Shown: one piece after another, positions 54,085 through 63,680 of the stretch
Layout: the number at the start of each line of letters is the position of its first letter
Numbering within the stretch: the first letter of the stretch is position 1
Source: Saccharomonospora viridis DSM 43017
GTDB lineage: Bacteria; Actinomycetota; Actinomycetes; Mycobacteriales; Pseudonocardiaceae
DNA length: 64,000 bases
Direction: 5' to 3'
NCBI RefSeq assembly: GCF_000023865.1
Contig: NC_013159.1
Coordinates: forward strand, 2,940,001 to 3,004,000
Made by a program: the position numbers and the translations under genes
The notes under the pieces: generated by a model
What the model saw: the letters and a program-made list of their open reading frames with translations, nothing else
Told to the model about the DNA's origin: nothing
Database searches by the model: none

Positions 54085-54576
54085 TCAGGAACGCGACCAG
54101 GCGACCTGCATCCAGTGGACGGCCAGCACCAGCATCGCGACGGTCGCGACGACGAGACCGATTCCGGGGCCTGTTCCCGATGCCCCGCCGAGACTGGACG
54201 ACTGCTGCGACCACACAGCGAGGATGCCGTCGACGAAGGCGAACCATCCTCCGACAGCGCACACCCACGTCAACCACCACCTGCGGGTCGCCAACGCGAG
54301 CGCGGAGGCCAACACCCCGAAGCCGGTGGACGTCGCGGCGAACAGCTGCGGGATCGGGCCCGCCTCACCGAGCAACGCCTCCCAGCCCGCGTGACCACCG
54401 GCCCACGGCAGCACGAGCCCCACCACCAACGCGAACACGACGACCGCGATGGTGAAGCCGCGACGCCCGAGCTCGACCGTCTTGACGGCCTTGCCGAGCG
54501 TCTCGTTGACGTCGGCGGCGAGCCGCTCGAGTCCCGCGTCGTTCTCAGCCGCGTCCGAATCGGACTTCTCGTTCAC
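54085..54576 (-). CDS. Small conserved membrane protein downstream of miaB
   Basis: A 163-residue protein with four hydrophobic segments ([82 protein letters not shown] in outline) after an acidic N-terminus. Counterpart of the protein next to miaB in mycobacteria; no function assigned. Its GTG start overlaps the miaB stop (GTGA), indicating coupled translation. Confidence 0.82.
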   Translation of the reverse strand: MNEKSDSDAAENDAGLERLAADVNETLGKAVKTVELGRRGFTIAVVVFALVVGLVLPWAGGHAGWEALLGEAGPIPQLFAATSTGFGVLASALALATRRWWLTWVCAVGGWFAFVDGILAVWSQQSSSLGGASGTGPGIGLVVATVAMLVLAVHWMQVAWSRS

Positions 54577-56057
54577 AGCGAACACCCTTCCATACCGGCG
54601 CTCACGGTGGCCGTGGGCTTCGGGCCGAACGAGGGCAGCCCGAGGCTGACGCCTTTCGTTCGAGGCCGCAGCCCGGCCTCCACATTGTCACCCGCTTTGG
54701 TGCGACGATGCGACAACACGTCCCCGTCGGCCACGAGGTGGTGCGGCGCCGCATAGGTGATCGTGGTCTCGACGATGTCGCCCGGACGGATCTTCCGGTC
54801 GATGGCGTCACCGCGCGGCGTGAAGTGAACCAACCTACCGTCACGGGCACGGCCACTCATCCTGTGGGTCTCGGCGTCCTTACGACCTTCCCCCGTGGCG
54901 ACGAGCAGCTCCACCGTGGTGCCGACGAGCTTGCGGTTCTCCTGCCAGGAGATGTCGTTCTGCAGTTCGACGAGCCGGTCGTAGCGCTCCTGCACGACTT
55001 CCTTCGGCACCTGGTCGGGCATCTCGGCGGCCGGGGTACCGGGACGCGGCGAGTACTGGAACGTGAAGGCGCTGGAGAACCGCGCCTGCCGTACCACTTC
55101 GAGAGTCTGTTGGAAGTCCTCCTCGGTCTCGCCGGGGAAGCCCACGATGATGTCGGTGGTGATGGCCGCGTCCGGCATGGCCGCCCTCACCTTGTCCAAG
55201 ATGGACAAGAATCGAGCCGACCGGTAGGAGCGACGCATCGCCTTCAACACGCGGTCGGAACCCGACTGCAGCGGCATGTGCAGCTGATGGCAGACGTTGG
55301 GGGTCTCCGCCATCGCGTCGATCACGTCGTCGGTGAACGCGGCCGGGTGCGGCGAGGTGAACCGCACGCGCTCCAGACCGTCGATGGAACCGCACGACCG
55401 CAGCAGTTTGCCGAACGCGTACCGGTCACCGAACTCGACGCCGTAGGAGTTCACGTTCTGTCCCAGCAGCGTTACTTCCAGCACTCCCTCGGCGACGAGC
55501 GCTTCCACTTCGGCGAGGATCTCGCCGGGACGACGGTCGCGTTCCTTGCCGCGCAGTGACGGCACGATACAGAAGGTGCACGTGTTGTTACAGCCCACTG
55601 AGATCGAGACCCAGCCCGAATAGGCCGATTCGCGTCGCGCGGGCAGCGTGGACGGGAAGGTCTCCAGCGCCTCCACGATCTCCACCTGCGCCTCGGCGTT
55701 GTGCCGGGCCCGTTCCAGCAGCACGGGCAGCGAGCCCAGGTTGTGCGTACCGAACACGACGTCCACCCAGGGCGCACGTCGCACGATCTCTCCCCGGTCC
55801 TTCTGCGCCAAACAGCCGCCGACGGCGATCTGCATCCCGGGATTGGCCGCCTTGGCGGCGCGCAGGTGACCGAGATGACCGTAGAGCTTGTTGTCGGCGT
55901 TCTCACGCACCGCACAGGTGTTCAACACGACCACGTCGGCTTGCTCGCCCTCGGCGGCAAGTGAGTACCCAGCTTCCTCAAGCTGCCCGGCGAGGCGCTC
56001 CGAATCGTGCACGTTCATTTGGCACCCGAAGGTGCGGATCGTGTAGGTGCGGGTCAC
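54573..56057 (-). CDS. miaB: tRNA-2-methylthio-N6-dimethylallyladenosine synthase
   Basis: Radical SAM methylthiotransferase that adds the methylthio group to i6A37 in tRNA. 494 residues. N-terminal UPF0004 domain with three cluster cysteines ([45 protein letters not shown]), the radical SAM motif [19 protein letters not shown] (CxxxCxxC) and a C-terminal TRAM-type region. Its substrate base is made by MiaA, also in this window. Confidence 0.96.
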   Translation of the reverse strand: MTRTYTIRTFGCQMNVHDSERLAGQLEEAGYSLAAEGEQADVVVLNTCAVRENADNKLYGHLGHLRAAKAANPGMQIAVGGCLAQKDRGEIVRRAPWVDVVFGTHNLGSLPVLLERARHNAEAQVEIVEALETFPSTLPARRESAYSGWVSISVGCNNTCTFCIVPSLRGKERDRRPGEILAEVEALVAEGVLEVTLLGQNVNSYGVEFGDRYAFGKLLRSCGSIDGLERVRFTSPHPAAFTDDVIDAMAETPNVCHQLHMPLQSGSDRVLKAMRRSYRSARFLSILDKVRAAMPDAAITTDIIVGFPGETEEDFQQTLEVVRQARFSSAFTFQYSPRPGTPAAEMPDQVPKEVVQERYDRLVELQNDISWQENRKLVGTTVELLVATGEGRKDAETHRMSGRARDGRLVHFTPRGDAIDRKIRPGDIVETTITYAAPHHLVADGDVLSHRRTKAGDNVEAGLRPRTKGVSLGLPSFGPKPTATVSAGMEGCSL

Positions 56058-56204
56058 GCCTGCCAGGGTAGGTCAACGGTGTTCGGCCACTTCGTCGCGC
56101 CCGGGTCCCTCACAAGTTAGAGTTCGATAACACCCCACAGGGGCCACTCTCGTCTGCACCCGCCGACACCTAAGGTTACTTTTTGATTCAAAGAGCGCAC
56201 TGGA

Positions 56205-56233
56205 TTGCCCCAAAGGTGTTAAATCCGAATATT
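56205..56233 (+). promoter_or_regulatory. Possible promoter of gluABCD
   Basis: TTGCCC (56205-56210), a 17-base spacer, and AATATT (56228-56233), about 48 bases before the gluA ATG. The surrounding DNA (56170-56235) is AT-rich for this genome. Assignment is by position and hexamer match only. Rest of 56058-56280: no gene seen. Confidence 0.35.
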
Positions 56234-56280
56234 GCCCGTGACAACCCGCGACCCGCGGCTTGCCGTGTGATGGAGGTCAG

Positions 56281-57036
56281 ATGAGCACCGCGACGCCCAC
56301 GCCGCCGATGATCCAGGCGGTGGCGGTGAACAAACATTTCGGCGACCTGCACGTGCTCAAGGACATCAACCTCGAGGTCCCGCGGGGCCAGGTCGTGGTC
56401 GTCCTCGGACCGTCCGGTTCCGGCAAGTCGACCCTGTGTCGCGCGCTCAACAGGCTCGAGCCGATCGACTCAGGGGAGATCAGCATCGACGGCAAGCCGC
56501 TTCCCGCCGAGGGCAGGGCGCTGGCCGCTCTGCGTGCGGACGTCGGAATGGTCTTCCAACAGTTCAACCTGTTCGCGCACAAGACGATTCTCGACAACGT
56601 CACGCTCGGGCCGATCAAAGTGCGCAAGGTCAGCGCCGAGGAGGCCCGCAAAACAGCGATGGAGCTGCTCGACCGGGTCGGAATCGCCAATCAGGCCGAG
56701 AAATACCCGGCGCAGCTGTCCGGCGGTCAGCAACAACGCGCCGCGATCGCGAGGGCGCTGGCGATGCGTCCCAAGGTGATGTTGTTCGACGAGCCCACCT
56801 CCGCCCTGGACCCCGAGATGGTCCAGGAAGTACTCGACACCATGACCGAGCTCGCCGACGACGGCATGACGATGCTCGTCGTCACCCATGAGATGGGCTT
56901 CGCCCGGCGGGCCGCTCATCGGGTGGTGTTCATGGCGGACGGCGAGATCGTCGAGGACGCCACCCCCGACGAGTTCTTCACCGCTCCCAAGTCGGACCGG
57001 GCAAAGGACTTCCTCGGCAAGATCCTGACGCACTGA
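56281..57036 (+). CDS. gluA: Glutamate ABC transporter, ATP-binding protein
   Basis: A 251-residue ATPase that powers glutamate uptake. Walker [13 protein letters not shown]-loop [12 protein letters not shown], signature [15 protein letters not shown], Walker [15 protein letters not shown] and the H-loop VVTHEMGF are complete. The polar amino-acid class of transporters is indicated by the [12 protein letters not shown] region. ATG at 56281 preferred over an upstream start at 56260. First gene of gluABCD. Confidence 0.94.
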   Translation: MSTATPTPPMIQAVAVNKHFGDLHVLKDINLEVPRGQVVVVLGPSGSGKSTLCRALNRLEPIDSGEISIDGKPLPAEGRALAALRADVGMVFQQFNLFAHKTILDNVTLGPIKVRKVSAEEARKTAMELLDRVGIANQAEKYPAQLSGGQQQRAAIARALAMRPKVMLFDEPTSALDPEMVQEVLDTMTELADDGMTMLVVTHEMGFARRAAHRVVFMADGEIVEDATPDEFFTAPKSDRAKDFLGKILTH

Positions 57037-57094
57037 CAGTTATGGCCAGTCACGGCGGCGTTCGCCGCCCCAACCGGAAACAGGAGAGGCACAT

Positions 57095-58009
57095 ATGAAG
57101 ATCCGCACCCTGACGGCGGGACTGCTGGCGGCATGCCTCGCGCTCACCGCGTGCGGTAAGGAGGGCGGTCCGTCCGACGGCGGCGACGGTGGGAACGGCA
57201 ACGGCGACACCGCTGCTTTGAGCTACGAGGTGGCCGAGGACGTCACCGTCGAAGGCTCCCCGACCTTCGACCAGATGAAGAAGACCGGCCATGTGGTCGT
57301 CGGTGTCAAGGACGACCAGCCGAACCTCGGGTACAAGGACCCGACGAGCGGCGAGTACAGCGGTTTCGACGTCGAGATCGCCCGGCTGATCTCCGCCAAG
57401 CTCGGATTCGACCCGAAGAAGATCGAGTACAAGGCCGTCCCGTCCGCGGGTCGGGAACAGGCCATCATCAACGGTGACGTGCACTACTACGTCGGCACGT
57501 ACACCATCAACGACAAGCGCAAGCAGCAGATCAGCTTCGCCGGTCCGTACTTCGTCGCCGGGCAGGGTCTGCTGGTCGCCAAGGACAACGAGGACATCAA
57601 GGGCAAGGACGACCTCAAGGGCAAGAAGGTCTGCTCGGTGAGTGGATCCACGCCGATCCAGAACGTCCGCGACGAGGGCCTGACCGAGCCCGAGAACATC
57701 GTCGAGTTGCAGACCTACTCGCAGTGCGTGTCCGAGCTGCTCAACGGCCAGGTCGACGTCGTCACCACTGACGACGCCATCCTGCTCGGCTACGCCGCCC
57801 AGCAGCCCGACGAGCTCAAGGTCGTCGGCGAGCCCTTCACCGAGGAGCCTTACGGCGTCGGTCTGCCGAAGGAGGACGACGCCCTCCGGGACAAGGTCAA
57901 CGACATCCTGGAGGAGGCCATGGAGGACGGCACCTGGCAGGAGATCTACGACGCCACGCTGGGTAAGTCCGGCACTCAGGCCGAGATGCCCGAGATCGAC
58001 CGTTACTGA
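57095..58009 (+). CDS. gluB: Glutamate-binding lipoprotein
   Basis: A 304-residue extracellular substrate-binding protein. Lipobox LALTAC puts the lipidated Cys at residue 20 (MKIRTLTAGLLAACLALTAC); LspA in this window would process it. Then a type 2 periplasmic-binding-protein fold with GVKDDQPNLGYKDPTSGEYSGFDVEIARLI in outline and SVSGSTPIQNVRDEGL. An Asp/Gly-rich linker follows the Cys. ATG with AGGAGAGG upstream. It would deliver glutamate to GluCD. Confidence 0.94.
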   Translation: MKIRTLTAGLLAACLALTACGKEGGPSDGGDGGNGNGDTAALSYEVAEDVTVEGSPTFDQMKKTGHVVVGVKDDQPNLGYKDPTSGEYSGFDVEIARLISAKLGFDPKKIEYKAVPSAGREQAIINGDVHYYVGTYTINDKRKQQISFAGPYFVAGQGLLVAKDNEDIKGKDDLKGKKVCSVSGSTPIQNVRDEGLTEPENIVELQTYSQCVSELLNGQVDVVTTDDAILLGYAAQQPDELKVVGEPFTEEPYGVGLPKEDDALRDKVNDILEEAMEDGTWQEIYDATLGKSGTQAEMPEIDRY

Positions 58010-58018
58010 CACCGACAC

Positions 58019-58069
58019 AGGCCCTCGGTGGTGATCAACCACCCTCTCCGGTGGTGCCGCCGAGGGCCC
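58019..58069 (+). promoter_or_regulatory. Stem-loops between gluB and gluC
   Basis: GCCCTCGG (58021-58028) pairs perfectly with CCGAGGGC (58060-58067), and an inner GGTGGT-N5-ACCACC hairpin lies within it. The structure starts just after the gluB stop. Such intergenic hairpins usually protect the binding-protein mRNA from 3' decay or partly terminate transcription, giving more GluB than permease. Confidence 0.7.
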
Positions 58070-58113
58070 CTACGTCGGTAGAGCCCATCTGTCCCCGCAC
58101 CACCGAGGGAAAC

Positions 58114-58761
58114 ATGGACGTACTGCTGGACAACCTCGACCTGTACGGGCCGGGTTTTCTCAACACCATCAAACTGTTCGTCTTCTCGGCGATCGGCTCG
58201 TTGGTGCTGGGCACAATCCTGGCAATGCTGCGTGTGAGCCCGGTGCCGATTCTGCGTGCCGCGGGGGCGGCCTACGTGACGTTGTTCCGTAACACGCCGC
58301 TGACGCTGCTGTTCTTCTTCTTCGTCTTCGCCTTCCCGCTGCTGGACGTCGTCGAGCTGTCGTACTTCTGGGCCGCCGTCGTGGCGCTGACCATGTACAC
58401 GGCCGCGTTCGTGTGCGAGGTCGTGAGGTCGGGCATCAACACCGTGCCGGTCGGCCAGGCCGAGGCCGCGCGCGCGATCGGCCTCACGTTCGGGCAGACG
58501 TTGAGCCACATCGTGTTGCCCCAGGCGACCCGTTCCGTGGTGCCGCCGATGGTCAGCACGATGATCGCGCTGTTGAAGAACACCACCATCGCGGCCGGGT
58601 TCTCGGTCGTAGAGGCGGGAGCGATCCAGAACTACCTGTCCGAGCGCGGGTACAGCGTCTTGGTCGGGTTGCTGTGGGTGGCTCTCGGCTTCGTCATCCT
58701 GATCACCCCCATGACTCTGCTGCAACGCAGTCTCGAGAAGCGCTGGAGCGTGGCCCGATGA
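58114..58761 (+). CDS. gluC: Glutamate ABC transporter permease
   Basis: A 215-residue inner membrane permease with five hydrophobic segments. The amino-acid permease EAA-type loop is ARAIGLTFGQTLSHIVLPQATRSV in outline. Start ATG at 58114 (MDVLLDNLDLYGPGF); earlier in-frame starts would include the intergenic hairpin. Its stop overlaps the gluD ATG (ATGA). Confidence 0.93.
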   Translation: MDVLLDNLDLYGPGFLNTIKLFVFSAIGSLVLGTILAMLRVSPVPILRAAGAAYVTLFRNTPLTLLFFFFVFAFPLLDVVELSYFWAAVVALTMYTAAFVCEVVRSGINTVPVGQAEAARAIGLTFGQTLSHIVLPQATRSVVPPMVSTMIALLKNTTIAAGFSVVEAGAIQNYLSERGYSVLVGLLWVALGFVILITPMTLLQRSLEKRWSVAR

Positions 58762-59621
58762 GCGCCGTCCTGTTCGACGTCCCGGGGCCGAAGTCGCGGG
58801 TACGGCACCGCCTGTACGCGGTGGTCGGAGTACTCGCCATCGCGGCGGTCATCGGCTACGTCGTCTACAAGTTCGCCGAAGCCGGCCAGTTCGACGCCGA
58901 CATCTGGGAATGGGTCCTCTACAAGCAGATCCAGCTGGAAGTGCTCGCGGCGCTGGGCAACACGGTGAAGGCATTCGCCACGGCGGCGGTGTTGGCGCTC
59001 GTCTTCGGTGCGATCTTCGCGACCGCCAGGCTGTCCGATTACGCGGTCATCCGGGTTCCCGCCATGCTCGTCGTGGAGTTCTTCCGGGCCGTACCGCTCG
59101 TGGTGATGATCTTCTTCTTCCACTACGGACTGGCCCTGGGAGCACCGTTCTACTCCGTTGTGCTCGGTTTGACCCTGTACAACGGTGCGGTGTTGGCCGA
59201 GGTGTTCCGCGCCGGAATCCTGTCGTTGCCGAAGGGGCAGAGCGAAGCCGCCTACGCCATCGGCATGCGCAAGTCGCAGGTGATGCGGCTGGTGTTGCTG
59301 CCGCAGGCCCTGCGCGCGATGATGCCCGCGATCATCAGCCAACTCGTGGTGCTGCTGAAGGACACCGCGCTGGGCTTCCTCATCACCTACGAGGAACTGC
59401 TGCTCTACGCCCGCTACCTCGGCAGCATGCTCGAATTCGACCGGCCGTTGATTCCGATCACCATCGTGGTCGGTGCCATGTACATCATCATGTGCCTGGC
59501 TTTGACGGGCGTGGCGAAGTGGCTCGAGACACGTAACCGACGCAGCAAGAAGACGATCGTGGCGGACGGCAAGGCCGAGACCGAGGAGGGTGTGCTCACC
59601 CCCGACAGCAGGCCGGTGTGA
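58758..59621 (+). CDS. gluD: Glutamate ABC transporter permease
   Basis: A 287-residue permease partner of GluC. EAA-type loop AYAIGMRKSQVMRLVLLPQALRAM in outline, with six hydrophobic segments; the first, near residues 20-45, is extra relative to GluC. The C-terminus is a charged tail. Coupled to gluC by a four-base overlap. Confidence 0.94.
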   Translation: MSAVLFDVPGPKSRVRHRLYAVVGVLAIAAVIGYVVYKFAEAGQFDADIWEWVLYKQIQLEVLAALGNTVKAFATAAVLALVFGAIFATARLSDYAVIRVPAMLVVEFFRAVPLVVMIFFFHYGLALGAPFYSVVLGLTLYNGAVLAEVFRAGILSLPKGQSEAAYAIGMRKSQVMRLVLLPQALRAMMPAIISQLVVLLKDTALGFLITYEELLLYARYLGSMLEFDRPLIPITIVVGAMYIIMCLALTGVAKWLETRNRRSKKTIVADGKAETEEGVLTPDSRPV

Positions 59622-59648
59622 GGACCTGCCGTATCAGACCGTGAGCGA

Positions 59649-59681
59649 GGGGCCGCCGTCCGGATTCCGGGCGGCGGCCCC
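59649..59681 (+). terminator. Hairpin terminator of gluABCD
   Basis: GGGGCCGCCGTCCGG-ATT-CCGGGCGGCGGCCCC, a 15-bp stem with one G-T mismatch, 28 bases after the gluD stop. No long T-run follows (TCCGCTGTGTC). It also lies 71 bases before the convergent sdhB stop. Confidence 0.78.
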
Positions 59682-59751
59682 TCCGCTGTGTCGCTGTTGT
59701 TGCCACTGCTCTGGTCACCGGCTGCCGGTGTCGCGGCACCGGGCGACGCCC

Positions 59752-60507
59752 CTAGCGTTCACCTCGCCGGAACAGCTTGTTCCCCAGCCACACCACCGGG
59801 TCGTAACGACGGTCGGCGACACGCTCCTTCATGGGGATGAGCGCGTTGTCGGTGATGTGGATGTTCTCCGGGCACACCTCAGTGCAGCACTTGGTGATGT
59901 TGCAGTAGCCGAGTCCGTGCTCGGTCTGCGCCTCGTTCACACGATCGGCCGCGTCGAGTGGGTGCATCTCCAGCTCCGCGATCCGCATGAGATACCGCGG
60001 CCCGGCGAAGGCGGGTTTGTTCTCCTCGTGGTCCCGGATCACGTGGCAGACGTTCTGGCACAGGAAACATTCGATGCATTTGCGGAATTCCTGTGACCGC
60101 TGCACATCGACCTGCTGCATGCGGTACTCACCCAGTCCCAGCTCGGGTGGTGGGGTGAACGCCGGGATCTCCCGCGCCTTGACGTAGTTGTAGGACACAT
60201 CGGTGACGAGGTCACGCACCACCGGGAACGTGCGCATCGGCGTCACGGTGATGACCTCGTCCTCGCCGAAGGCCGACAACCGCGTCATACACAGCAGGCG
60301 CGGCCTACCGTTGACCTCCGCCGAGCAGGAACCGCATTTGCCCGCCTTGCAATTCCACCGTACGGCCAGATCCGGCGCCTGGGTGGCTTGCAGTCGGTGG
60401 ATCAGGTCGAGCACGACCTCACCCTCGTTGGCCTCGACGGTGTAGTCCCGCAGTTCACCGGCCCCGTCATCCCCACGCCAGACCCGCAGTTTCGCCCGGT
60501 ACCCCAT
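59752..60507 (-). CDS. sdhB: Succinate dehydrogenase iron-sulfur subunit (Sdh1 type)
   Basis: A 251-residue electron-transfer subunit. N-terminal ferredoxin domain with the [2Fe-2S] ligands in WNCKAGKCGSCSAEVNG and LLCMT; C-terminal [4Fe-4S] and [3Fe-4S] ligands in CIECFLCQNVCHVIRDH and CNITKCCTEVCPENIHI. Starts one base after the flavoprotein stop. Order FeS-flavoprotein-anchor-small protein equals the mycobacterial Sdh1 operon (Rv0247c to Rv0250c). Confidence 0.94.
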   Translation of the reverse strand: MGYRAKLRVWRGDDGAGELRDYTVEANEGEVVLDLIHRLQATQAPDLAVRWNCKAGKCGSCSAEVNGRPRLLCMTRLSAFGEDEVITVTPMRTFPVVRDLVTDVSYNYVKAREIPAFTPPPELGLGEYRMQQVDVQRSQEFRKCIECFLCQNVCHVIRDHEENKPAFAGPRYLMRIAELEMHPLDAADRVNEAQTEHGLGYCNITKCCTEVCPENIHITDNALIPMKERVADRRYDPVVWLGNKLFRRGER

Positions 60508-60508
60508 G

Positions 60509-62425
60509 TCAGGCCGTCCTTTCCGGATGCTCGGCCAGTTCCTCGTCGGTGTAGTACTTCTCCAGTTCGGAGAGCTCGAACAGGGCGAACAGGTCGTCCC
60601 GCATCGGCTTCTGCTCCTTCGTGGTCACCTCGATACGCGGAAGCGGCGCTTCACGATCAGTGGCCGAACACACGAGCAGCACCTTGCGCCAGTTCGCGTC
60701 CATCTGCGGGTAGTCGTCACGTGTGTGTCCACCCCTGCTCTCGGTGCGTCGCAACGCCGAACGCGCCACGCACTCGCTCACCAGCAGCATGTTTCGAAGA
60801 TCCAACGCCAGGTGCCAGCCCGGGTTGTACTGTCGGTGCCCCTCCACCGTCACCGCCCGGAGCCGCTCTCGGATCTCGTCGAGCTTCTCCAGGGCCTGCT
60901 CCATCTCCGAGGCCGTCCGGATGATGCCCACGAGATCGTTCATGCACTGCTGCAATTCGGTCTGCAGCGAGTAGGGGTTCTCCGCCGCCTGTCCGTCCCG
61001 CGGTGGGTCGAACGGCGCCAAAGCCGTCCTCGCGGCCATGGCCAAGTCCACTGCGGACACAGTGGGTCGACTGGTGAGCGAATCGACGTAGTCCGCAGCG
61101 CCGATCCCCGCCCTCCGTCCGAACACCAGCAGGTCCGAGAGCGAATTGCCACCGAGCCGGTTGGACCCGTGCATGCCGCCCGCGCATTCCCCCGCCGCGA
61201 ACAGGCCGGGCACACTCGAGGCCGCGGTGTCCGGATCGACCTCGATGCCACCCATCACGTAGTGGCACGTCGGACCGACCTCCATCGGTTCGGCCGTGAT
61301 GTCCACGTCGGCCAGTTCCTTGAACTGGTGGTACATCGAAGGCAAGCGCCGTTTGATCTCCTCGGCGGGCAGCCGACTCGCGATGTCGAGGAACACACCG
61401 CCATGCGGTGATCCCCGTCCCTCCTTCACCTCGGTGTTGATCGCCCGCGCCACCTCGTCCCGAGGGAGCAGATCAGGGGTGCGGCGATTGTTGTCAGGGT
61501 CTTCGTACCAGCGATCGGCTTCCTCTTCCGTCTCCGCGTACTGCCCCTTGAACACGTCCGGGATGTAGCGGAACATGAACCGCTCGCCCTCGGAGTTGCG
61601 GAGCACACCGCCGTCCCCACGCACGCCTTCGGTGACGAGGATGCCTTTCACACTCGGCGGCCAGACCATCCCGGTGGGATGGAACTGCACGAACTCCATG
61701 TTGATCAACGTGGCACCGGCCCGCAGCGCGAGCGCGTGACCGTCACCCGTGTATTCCCACGAGTTCGACGTCACCTGGAACGACTTGCCGATACCGCCGG
61801 TGGCGAGGATGACGGCCGGTGCTTCGAACAGCACGAACCGGCCGGACTCACGCCAGTAACCGAACGCGCCCGCGATCGCGCCGTCCTGGGTCAACAACTC
61901 GGTGATCGTGCATTCGTCGAACACCTTGAGCTTGGCTTCGTAGTCGCCGTGGGCGGCGTAATCCTCCTGCTGCAGCGACACGATCTTCTGCTGCATCGTG
62001 CGGATCAATTCGAGTCCGGTCCGGTCCCCGACGTGTGCGAGCCGCGGATACGTGTGTCCGCCGAAGTTACGTTGACTGATCCGCCCGTCCGGAGTGCGAT
62101 CGAACAACGCACCGTACGTCTCCAGCTCCCACACCCGGTCGGGGGCTTCCTTTGCGTGCAGTTCCGCCATGCGCCAGTCGTTGAGGAACTTGCCGCCCCG
62201 CATGGTGTCGCGGAAGTGCACCTGCCAGCCGTCGTTGGGGTTCACGTTGCCCATCGACGCCGCACAGCCGCCTTCGGCCATGACGGTGTGCGCCTTGCCG
62301 AACAACGATTTGGACACCACCGCGACGGAAAGCCCCCGCTGGCGTGCCTCGATCACCGCCCGCAGCCCCGCCCCGCCGGCGCCGATCACCACGACGTCGT
62401 AGCTGTGCCGCTCGACCTCGGTCAT
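60509..62425 (-). CDS. sdhA: Succinate dehydrogenase flavoprotein subunit (Sdh1 type)
   Basis: Oxidises succinate to fumarate with FAD. 638 residues. N-terminal FAD-binding GGAGLRAVIEARQRG; the candidate covalent FAD His lies in KAHTVMAEGG; active-site region HPTGMVWPP and RNSEGERFMFRY. The substrate Arg region is MGGIEVDPDTAA...GECAGGMHGSNRLGGNSLSD in outline. ATG at 62425. The reaction direction cannot be read from sequence; the operon type supports succinate oxidation with quinone reduction. Confidence 0.94.
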   Translation of the reverse strand: MTEVERHSYDVVVIGAGGAGLRAVIEARQRGLSVAVVSKSLFGKAHTVMAEGGCAASMGNVNPNDGWQVHFRDTMRGGKFLNDWRMAELHAKEAPDRVWELETYGALFDRTPDGRISQRNFGGHTYPRLAHVGDRTGLELIRTMQQKIVSLQQEDYAAHGDYEAKLKVFDECTITELLTQDGAIAGAFGYWRESGRFVLFEAPAVILATGGIGKSFQVTSNSWEYTGDGHALALRAGATLINMEFVQFHPTGMVWPPSVKGILVTEGVRGDGGVLRNSEGERFMFRYIPDVFKGQYAETEEEADRWYEDPDNNRRTPDLLPRDEVARAINTEVKEGRGSPHGGVFLDIASRLPAEEIKRRLPSMYHQFKELADVDITAEPMEVGPTCHYVMGGIEVDPDTAASSVPGLFAAGECAGGMHGSNRLGGNSLSDLLVFGRRAGIGAADYVDSLTSRPTVSAVDLAMAARTALAPFDPPRDGQAAENPYSLQTELQQCMNDLVGIIRTASEMEQALEKLDEIRERLRAVTVEGHRQYNPGWHLALDLRNMLLVSECVARSALRRTESRGGHTRDDYPQMDANWRKVLLVCSATDREAPLPRIEVTTKEQKPMRDDLFALFELSELEKYYTDEELAEHPERTA

Positions 62426-62493
62426 AGAAAGTTGACCACCTTTGGGTTGTCAGCGCAGGCCACGCCCTCGCGTCATGCCTGCTTCCTCTGTTG

Positions 62494-63336
62494 TCAGTTG
62501 ACGAAGCGCAGATCGGGAATCGTCTGGGTGGACACCAGCCACACGTAGAGATCGGTGAGGACGAGCGTGCCCAGCGTGATCCACGCGAATTGCATGTGCC
62601 GAACGTTGAGCTTGCTGACCTGTGTCCAGATCCAGTACCGGACCGGGTTCTTCGAGAAGTGCTTGAGCCTGCCGCCGGTGACATGCCGGCACGAGTGGCA
62701 GGACAAGGTGTAGCACCACAGCATGACAACGTTGCCCAGCAGGATCACGTTGCCGAGCCCGATGCCGAGCCCGCGCTCACCACCGAACGCCACGATCGCG
62801 TCATAGGTGTTGATCAACGTGATGCTCAGTGCGACGTAGAAGAAGTACCGGTGGACGTTCTGCACGATGAGGGGCAGCCGCGTCTCCCCGGTGTACCGGG
62901 CGTGGGGTTCGGTCACCGCGCACGCCGGAGGCGCGAACCACACCGAGCGGTAGTACGCCTTGCGGTAGTAGTAACAGGTGAGGCGGAACCCCAGCAGGAA
63001 CGGCAGCGACAAGAACGCCAACGGGATGAACTCGGGCAGCTCCCCGATCGGCGTGCCGAAGTGGCTCGACCCCGGCACGCAGGACGTGCTCAGGCACGGT
63101 GAGTAGAACGGCGTGAGGTAGTGGTTCTCGGCGTCCCAGTATCCCTCCCGCATGAAGGAACGAATCGTCGCGTACACCACGAATGCGGCCAGCCCCAACG
63201 TGGTGAGCAGCGGCGGGAGCCACCACCGGTCGGTGCGGAGAGTGCGCTGGGGCAGTGCCACGCGTGTCCGCACGGATTGCTTGCCGACGCCATCCTCCGG
63301 ACCCATGGTCCGCTGGGAACGGTCAGTGCTGGTCAC
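62494..63336 (-). CDS. sdhC: Succinate dehydrogenase membrane anchor (Sdh1 type)
   Basis: A 280-residue subunit with about five membrane helices (roughly residues 39-61, 101-119, 159-185, 193-213 and 246-268). Unusual for an Sdh anchor, it has many Cys and His: Cys81, Cys86, Cys121, Cys208, Cys213, Cys216, His214 and His218 (CHSCRH), plus His161 in a helix. The mycobacterial Sdh1 anchor is reported to hold a membrane-embedded Rieske-type FeS cluster; the CHSCRH motif could supply ligands here. The GTG at 63336 overlaps the small upstream gene by 14 bases; a start at 63306 (MGPEDGV) is possible. Confidence 0.9.
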   Translation of the reverse strand: MTSTDRSQRTMGPEDGVGKQSVRTRVALPQRTLRTDRWWLPPLLTTLGLAAFVVYATIRSFMREGYWDAENHYLTPFYSPCLSTSCVPGSSHFGTPIGELPEFIPLAFLSLPFLLGFRLTCYYYRKAYYRSVWFAPPACAVTEPHARYTGETRLPLIVQNVHRYFFYVALSITLINTYDAIVAFGGERGLGIGLGNVILLGNVVMLWCYTLSCHSCRHVTGGRLKHFSKNPVRYWIWTQVSKLNVRHMQFAWITLGTLVLTDLYVWLVSTQTIPDLRFVN

Positions 63337-63613
63337 GTTGATAACCACCCACGCCCTCGTCGTCGGCACCCTTCCACAGCGCCGGGTCGTACGGGGTGTC
63401 GGAGATCTTGACGACGTCGGTGTGTGTGCCGTGACCTCGGAGGGGCAGCGGTGACAGCTGAGCCAGCTCCGCCGCGTCGATGTCGAGACGGTCCACATCG
63501 TTGACGATCCGTCGCACGGCGGGTGGTTCGCCGTACCGGGCTCGCAATGCGCCCACACATTGTCTGAGCTGGCCGATGGCCCGGCGCAGCTCCGTCATCT
63601 CGGCACTGGACAT
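63323..63613 (-). CDS. Small conserved protein, first gene of the Sdh1 operon
   Basis: A 96-residue soluble protein starting MSSAEMTELRRAIGQLRQCVGALRARYG. It corresponds in size and position to mycobacterial Rv0250c. No function is established; it could assist assembly or act as a peripheral subunit. Its stop overlaps the anchor gene. Contains a single Cys (residue 19) and no membrane segment. The operon promoter must lie in 63614-63750. Confidence 0.82.
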   Translation of the reverse strand: MSSAEMTELRRAIGQLRQCVGALRARYGEPPAVRRIVNDVDRLDIDAAELAQLSPLPLRGHGTHTDVVKISDTPYDPALWKGADDEGVGGYQRDQH

Positions 63614-63680
63614 GCTCACCCTCCGAATTCGTCGTCGCGTCCGACACCGGCACGGCTGTCCCAGACCGGAAATCCCCGGA

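Noticed and set aside
56170-56200. Possible GlnR-type site before gluA (GTTAC followed by ATTCA)
   Set aside because: Only two weak half-sites; not enough to support nitrogen control.
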